From contig CALVRA010000006.1 of the NCBI GenBank assembly GCA_944358415.1, positions 1 to 64,000 of the forward strand: a stretch of DNA of 64,000 nt, written 5' to 3'. This DNA is from an uncultured Bacilli bacterium. Its GTDB lineage: Bacteria; Bacillota_I; Bacilli_A; RF39; UBA660. The translations under genes were made by a program, and so were the position numbers. Below are positions 59,984 to 64,000 of the stretch, one piece after another; position 1 is the first letter of the stretch, and every line of letters starts with the position of its first letter. The notes below the pieces were generated by a model, which saw only the letters and a program-made list of their open reading frames with translations, was not told the DNA's origin and searched no databases.

Positions 59984-61084
59984 ATGAAGGATAGAAATAT
60001 TGGATTAGATTTGATTAGGTGTATTGCAGTTTTATTTGTTATTTTTGTCCATTTCTTTTTACATAGTTCATTTTATTCTACTAACTTAGGCGGTATAGGT
60101 GGTTTTTTATTAAATATTTTTAGATGGTTATTTTTTATTTGTGTGCCTTTATTTTTATTACTTACTGGATATTTAAATAATAATACTAAATTGGATAAAA
60201 ATTATATATATAAATTATTTAAAGTTTTAATTAGTTATACAATTATTGGAATAATATGTTTAGTATTTAAAAAACTATATTTAAATCAAGATATTACAAT
60301 TATTCGTGGGATTATTAGTTTATTTAATTTTTCAGCGGTTGATTATGCTTGGTATGTTGAAATGTTTGTTGGTTTATTTTTGTTGATTCCTTTTTTAAAT
60401 ATTTTATATCAAAGGTTGGAGACAAAGGAAAATAGAATCAAGCTTATTGTGGTTTTATTTATTGTATGTTCTTTAACGACGACGTTTAGGGTATTTCATC
60501 CAGCAAGATATACGTTAAATTTATTTTCTAATTATTGGGCTTCAGCTTATCCACTTTTATATTTTTACATAGGAAAATTTTTAAAGGATTATCCAATTAA
60601 TATGAAAAAAACTAAGATGTTTTTCATATTAATATTTTTATTAATTTTGCAGTCTACATTGGTTTATGTAAATTATCGTAATCATACAGACTTGTTTTTT
60701 GGGATAGATTATTCTAATTTATTTACTGTTTTAATATCAGTTTTATTATTTAGTATAGTGCTTAAAATAAATTTGAAAAATAGAATATTTATGAGAATTA
60801 TTACTTTAATTTCTTTAGTATCATTTGAAATGTATTTAATGTCATTTATTGTTGATACTATAGTATATACTGAACTTAATTTTTCTTTTAATAGTACTTT
60901 AGATTATTTTAAGAATTTTGTTATTTCAGCGCCTATTATATTATTTTTTACATTTGTATTATCATTTATCGTTAATAAATTTTCAAATTTAATTTATAAA
61001 AAGTTTAGAAGTGTATATGATAGAATATGCTTATTTATAAGCAGTAGTTTTAAGAAAGTTATAAAAAAAATAAATTCACATTAA
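59984..61084 (+). CDS. Acyltransferase 3 family protein
   Basis: A 366-residue membrane protein with about ten helices. RNIGLDLIRCIAVLFVIFVH and FICVPLFLLLTGYL are the family blocks, and VDYAWYVEMFVGLFLLIPFL follows. It is the third such gene in the region, so the surface polymer may carry more than one acyl group. ATG 59984 follows AGGTGG. It ends the plus-strand unit with a bidirectional terminator. Confidence 0.85.
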   Translation: MKDRNIGLDLIRCIAVLFVIFVHFFLHSSFYSTNLGGIGGFLLNIFRWLFFICVPLFLLLTGYLNNNTKLDKNYIYKLFKVLISYTIIGIICLVFKKLYLNQDITIIRGIISLFNFSAVDYAWYVEMFVGLFLLIPFLNILYQRLETKENRIKLIVVLFIVCSLTTTFRVFHPARYTLNLFSNYWASAYPLLYFYIGKFLKDYPINMKKTKMFFILIFLLILQSTLVYVNYRNHTDLFFGIDYSNLFTVLISVLLFSIVLKINLKNRIFMRIITLISLVSFEMYLMSFIVDTIVYTELNFSFNSTLDYFKNFVISAPIILFFTFVLSFIVNKFSNLIYKKFRSVYDRICLFISSSFKKVIKKINSH

Positions 61085-61102
61085 TCCGTGAATTTATTTT
61101 TT
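61066..61102. terminator. Bidirectional terminator between acyltransferase and gtrA
   Basis: TAAATTCAC (61071-61079) pairs with GTGAATTTA (61088-61096), flanked by A and T runs on the two sides. Confidence 0.75.
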
Positions 61103-61516
61103 AAATACAAGTAGTTTTGCAAGTACATAATTGGCGATGGTTACAAATACTTGGACAATTAATTTACTTATGGTATCGTCTATATGCATTAGACTATATA
61201 GTATATACATTAGGATCATATCCATGATTAATGAGGCAATTCTTGATGAATAGAATTTTATAGCTTCTTTTAATTTTTCTTTGTTTTGAGATTTACTTTT
61301 AAAAACAAATATTCTATTAGTAAAATAGGCAAAGGTGACGGCACATATCCAAGATAAAACGTTTGATATTTGAATGCTTAAATCTGATTTATTTGGGAAT
61401 AGAGCATTTACAAATATTAAATAACTTCCTAATGAGACAAATGTTGTTAGGAATCCTACTATTAGATAATTTAATATTTCCTCGTGTTTTGAATAAATAT
61501 TTTTAATTTTCTTCAT
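61094..61516 (-). CDS. GtrA family membrane protein
   Basis: The 140-residue protein has four membrane helices. EEILNYLIVGFLTTFVSLGS and WICAVTFAYFTNRIFVF are GtrA hallmarks. The family is thought to flip polyprenyl-phosphate sugars made by GtrB, encoded just upstream on the same strand with a 14-base overlap. AAGGAG precedes ATG 61516 on the minus strand; the open frame to 61540 lacks a site. Confidence 0.9.
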   Translation of the reverse strand: MKKIKNIYSKHEEILNYLIVGFLTTFVSLGSYLIFVNALFPNKSDLSIQISNVLSWICAVTFAYFTNRIFVFKSKSQNKEKLKEAIKFYSSRIASLIMDMILMYILYSLMHIDDTISKLIVQVFVTIANYVLAKLLVFKK

Positions 61517-62456
61517 GTTTTTTCTCCTTTTGATTATCAATTATTTCTTTGGCAATATATATTGGCCTTTTTTTAGTTTCAACATAAGTTCTAGCTAAAT
61601 ATTCACCAATTATACCAATGCATAATAACTGAATTCCGCCTAGTAATAAAATTAAAGCGACAATAGTGGCATATCCTTCAATGTTGATTTGGAAAAATAT
61701 TTTTTGAATAATTACAACGATTAAATATATTATTGAAAGTAGTGAGAAGAATAGTCCTAGGATTGTTGATAACCTTAGTGGGGAAGTGGTAAAAGAAACA
61801 ATACCGTTGATGGCGTATTTGAATAGTTTCCAAAATGACCATTTTGAACTTCCATTAATTCTTTGATGTACTTCATAAGGCATATAATATACATTATATC
61901 CTACCCAGGAGAAAATTCCTTTAGAAAATCTATAATATTCAGTTAGTTCTAAGATTGAATTAACGACGTTTTTTCTAAATGTTCTAAAGTCACTAGCACC
62001 ATTTACAAATTCTATTTCAGACATTTTGTTAATTATTTTGTAAAATGATTTTTTGAAAAAAGCAAGCACTTTACTTTCGTGACGCTGTTTTTGATAAGCT
62101 GTTACAATATCATAGTCTGGATTTTTTTCTAAAAATTCAACCATATCTAAGGTGAATTTTGGGTCTTGCTGCAGGTCTGCGTCAATGATATTTATATAAT
62201 CACCTTTGGCTTCTTTTAGACCAGCATAAATACCAGCTTCTTTACCAAAATTTCTTGAAAAATTAATTATTTTTATATTTTGATTATGATTTTTAGCTAT
62301 TTCTTTTAATTCATTTAAAGTATTATCTTTGCTGCCATCGTTTATAAAAATAATTTCGTAAGAATACTTATTTTTAAAAATTTCTTCTACTTTTTTTGCA
62401 AATAATTTTACATTTCCTTCTTCATTATAACAAGGAACTACTAATGATACTTTCAT
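61503..62456 (-). CDS. Polyprenyl-phosphate glycosyltransferase, GtrB-like (B)
   Basis: The 317 residues have KVSLVVPCYNEEGNVKLFAK, FINDGSKDNTL, FSRNFGKEAGIYAGLKEAKG and IIDADLQQDPKF, then two C-terminal helices and KKRPIYIAKE. It is close to the copy at 59036. GAGGT precedes ATG 62456 on the minus strand. With GtrA it forms the usual two-gene module that makes and flips a lipid-linked sugar, often glucose. Confidence 0.93.
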   Translation of the reverse strand: MKVSLVVPCYNEEGNVKLFAKKVEEIFKNKYSYEIIFINDGSKDNTLNELKEIAKNHNQNIKIINFSRNFGKEAGIYAGLKEAKGDYINIIDADLQQDPKFTLDMVEFLEKNPDYDIVTAYQKQRHESKVLAFFKKSFYKIINKMSEIEFVNGASDFRTFRKNVVNSILELTEYYRFSKGIFSWVGYNVYYMPYEVHQRINGSSKWSFWKLFKYAINGIVSFTTSPLRLSTILGLFFSLLSIIYLIVVIIQKIFFQINIEGYATIVALILLLGGIQLLCIGIIGEYLARTYVETKKRPIYIAKEIIDNQKEKKHEEN

Positions 62457-62524
62457 ATTTACGACCTCTTTCAATTTAATTATATCTTATATGGATTAAA
62501 ATTTCTAGAGGTTTTATGAAAAGA

Positions 62525-62550
62525 AGAAAAAAAGGAAGTAATTTTCCTTT
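62525..62550 (-). terminator. Terminator of spoIVB
   Basis: On the minus strand AAAGGAA pairs with TTCCTTT (62550-62544 and 62537-62531), followed by a T run. Confidence 0.7.
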
Positions 62551-63542
62551 TAATTTTCAGCTTCTTCTAACATATTTGTAATGAAAATTCCATAACCTTT
62601 ATGTGTGTCATTTACAACGACATGAGTGACGGCGCCTATAATATTGTCTCCTTGAATAATAGGAGAGCCACTCATACCTTGGATGATTCCGCCTGTTTTA
62701 TCAAGTAATGTTTGGTCGGTTATTTCAAATACAAAATTTTTGGTTTTTTGATTTTTATCATTAATTTGAATAATATTAATTTCATATTCTTTTACATTGG
62801 TGTCATCTAAAACTGTTAATATATGTGCTTTCCCTTTTTTTATTTCATTAGGTTTGGCAACATGATAAGTTTTGTTGTGGTTTATTTTAGATGTATATTC
62901 CCCAAATATTCCTCTAACTGTATTTTCATCTACTGTTCCTTTGGTATCGCTTTTGTTATATTCAGCTTTTTTTTCACCTGGTGATCCATCGGTACTTGGA
63001 AGAATACCAGTAACTTTGGATGCGAAGATTGTACCATCTTTAGTTTCAAAGATTTCACCAGTTGTTTGTTCTTGTATTTCATGACCTAATGCACCAAATT
63101 TTTTGGTTTCTGGATCGATGAAAGTTAATGTTCCTATGCCGGTAACACTATCTTTGACATATAGTCCTGTTTTGTATATATTATTTTCATCTTTATAAAG
63201 GGTTAAAGTTGTGTTTTTTTCTTTATTATTATCGTTATAAGTTATTTCAATATTTTCATTTTGTGCTTTGTTTATTTCAGTGGCCATGTCTTCAATACTA
63301 GAAACTGAATTACCATTTATTTTTTTAATAATATCTCCTTTTTTTAAGCCGGCTTTTTGGGCAGGAGATGTATTATTTACGTCATAGGTTCCAACAATTA
63401 GAATACCATCTGATTTCAAGGATATACCAATATTTTGTCCACCAGCAATAATTCTATCTGAATAAGCTAGGGCATTTATTGGTATAATAGTAAGTAATAG
63501 AAGAAGCACGAAGATAGATTTTTTAAATTTTTTTAAAAACAA
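62550..63542 (-). CDS. spoIVB: SpoIVB serine peptidase (S55), signal of the SigK checkpoint
   Basis: Secreted from the forespore, this protease signals the mother cell to activate SigK. The 330-residue protein has an N-terminal signal/membrane segment (about 8-26), a PDZ domain (SPAQKAGLKKGDIIKKINGN, about 58-78) and the S55 domain: FGALGHEI with the catalytic His near 150, and IIQGMSGSPIIQ with the catalytic Ser near 292. It is shorter than Bacillus SpoIVB (about 425), mainly in the N-terminal part. The start is TTG 63542 after AGGAGATG on the minus strand. It agrees with the other sporulation genes in the window. Confidence 0.93.
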   Translation of the reverse strand: MFLKKFKKSIFVLLLLLTIIPINALAYSDRIIAGGQNIGISLKSDGILIVGTYDVNNTSPAQKAGLKKGDIIKKINGNSVSSIEDMATEINKAQNENIEITYNDNNKEKNTTLTLYKDENNIYKTGLYVKDSVTGIGTLTFIDPETKKFGALGHEIQEQTTGEIFETKDGTIFASKVTGILPSTDGSPGEKKAEYNKSDTKGTVDENTVRGIFGEYTSKINHNKTYHVAKPNEIKKGKAHILTVLDDTNVKEYEINIIQINDKNQKTKNFVFEITDQTLLDKTGGIIQGMSGSPIIQGDNIIGAVTHVVVNDTHKGYGIFITNMLEEAEN

Positions 63543-63626
63543 ATAATCATCTCCTATATATGAATCAGACTACATTATTATTATGGTTTAATATTTTAAA
63601 AAAAGTATTAGAAGTTTATGGAATTT

Positions 63627-63659
63627 AAAAACGTCTACTAATTTAGTAAACGCTTTTTA
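63627..63659. terminator. Bidirectional hairpin after the 29-residue gene
   Basis: ACGTCTACTA (63631-63640) pairs with TAGTAAACGC (63644-63653, with G-T pairs), flanked by A and T runs on both sides. Confidence 0.6.
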
Positions 63660-63746
63660 TACATATACGAATAAACCAGCGATGAAAAATGCAATTATAC
63701 CAATAAGCATTATCCATACGGCTATTTTTTGAACTTTAGGACTCAC
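63657..63746 (-). CDS. 29-residue single-helix membrane protein (DUF4044/Prli42-like)
   Basis: A GTG start at 63746 follows AAGAGGTGA on the minus strand and gives MSPKVQKIAVWIMLIGIIAF plus FIAGLFVYV. The short basic start, W/Y-I-M-L pattern and single helix resemble DUF4044 and the stressosome-associated Prli42 miniproteins. It is too short for ordinary gene finders. A terminator hairpin follows, which supports a real gene. The role is unknown. Confidence 0.65.
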   Translation of the reverse strand: MSPKVQKIAVWIMLIGIIAFFIAGLFVYV

Positions 63747-63835
63747 TTAAATTCACCTCTTATTAATTATATAATATTTTTTTTATTTTTGGAATATTTT
63801 TTCTTTAAATGAGTATAATTTGATGAGGGATAAAT

Positions 63836-64000
63836 ATGAAAAAAATTTTAAGCAAGATAAGAAGTAATATACGAATTAATAAAAATTTATTTATTTTTTT
63901 ATTAGTTATTGTAATGGTTGGACTAGCATCTGGAAGTGTTTTTGTGACAATTTTAAATAATGATGATAAATTGATGGTTAGTGAATATTTAAATAATTTT
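63836..64000 (+). CDS. spoIIM: Stage II sporulation protein M (SpoIIM), N-terminal part, cut by the window edge
   Basis: The 55 visible residues have a basic start (KKILSKIRSNIRINKN), one membrane helix (LFIFLLVIVMVGLASGSVFV) and LNNDDKLMVSEYLNNF, the family order 'helix - G-...-G-s-..-v - ... - l-..-y-l-..-f'. SpoIIM, with SpoIID and SpoIIP, thins septal peptidoglycan and drives engulfment. GAGGGA lies before ATG 63836, and TATAAT at 63814-63819 may be its -10. The frame is open to the end of the window. Confidence 0.7.
   Translation, partial: MKKILSKIRSNIRINKNLFIFLLVIVMVGLASGSVFVTILNNDDKLMVSEYLNNF

Noticed and set aside
63543..63625. SigG-type promoter for spoIVB on the minus strand
   Set aside because: A CATAATA -10-like box is present, but no GNATR box lies 16-18 bases upstream of it.
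1..64000. CRISPR array, rRNA or tRNA genes, replication origin, complete prophage
   Set aside because: No regularly spaced repeats, no cloverleaf genes, no dnaA-box clusters and no phage structural genes were seen.

Overview
The window is very AT-rich chromosomal DNA from a low-GC Gram-positive (Bacillota-type) bacterium. Endospore genes are scattered through it (a SpoIIAA-like STAS protein beside a sporulation sigma factor, spoVAC-spoVAD-spoVAE, spoIVB, the start of spoIIM). Ribosome binding sites are strong (AGGAGG or AGGTGAT, both complementary to a Bacillota 16S tail), TGA is a normal stop and TGG encodes Trp, and the wall genes are Gram-positive (CDP-ribitol synthesis, LCP, PASTA, GH73). 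The mix suggests an anaerobic, probably host-associated lineage of Bacilli or Clostridia. The exact order cannot be decided from this sequence alone.

Layout. 1-9.2 kb: tail of a possible transposase/nuclease gene, ftsK/spoIIIE, the spoIIAA-sigma pair with no spoIIAB between them, a pseudopilin, the spoVA operon, a DUF7666-like gene and uvrA. 9.2-12.3 kb: a worn accessory stretch with a truncated LCP gene, a collapsed IS200/IS605 element that keeps only the tnpB start and a right end resembling omega-RNA, an unknown gene behind an operator-like palindrome, a decayed DUF4143 ATPase, and a small HTH regulator flanked by matching inverted repeats. 12.3-16.8 kb: the str operon rpsL-rpsG-fusA-tuf, with clear promoters before rpsL and tuf. 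17.3-23.5 kb: hisS-aspS, two tandem ClpX-like AAA+ proteins with altered catalytic motifs, a TtcA-like protein, then a 6S-RNA-like ncRNA. 23.5-33.7 kb: rnhC, cvpA, trxA, dCMP deaminase, lspA-rluD-rhomboid, pgsA, a large secreted glucosaminidase and a possible MuF-C-like protein.

33.7-62.5 kb is mostly cell-surface biogenesis: an orphan six-PASTA membrane protein, then a polysaccharide/teichoic-acid-type region. It holds GT2, GT4, GT14 and GT39 glycosyltransferases, an Alg13/Alg14-type pair, a Wzx-like flippase, a Wzy-like polymerase, a UbiA-type DPPR-synthase homologue, GtrB/GtrA lipid-linked sugar modules, TarI/TarJ for CDP-ribitol, LicD, three acyltransferase-3 proteins and an SGNH protein. 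Together they could build, export and decorate a ribitol-containing surface polymer. At the right edge spoIVB, a 29-residue membrane protein and the start of spoIIM bring the window back to sporulation.

The least explained items are the paired AAA+ proteins, the spoIIA locus without spoIIAB, the operator arrangement around the HTH gene, and the collapsed IS605 element. All assignments were made by reading the sequence. No database search or folding program was run.
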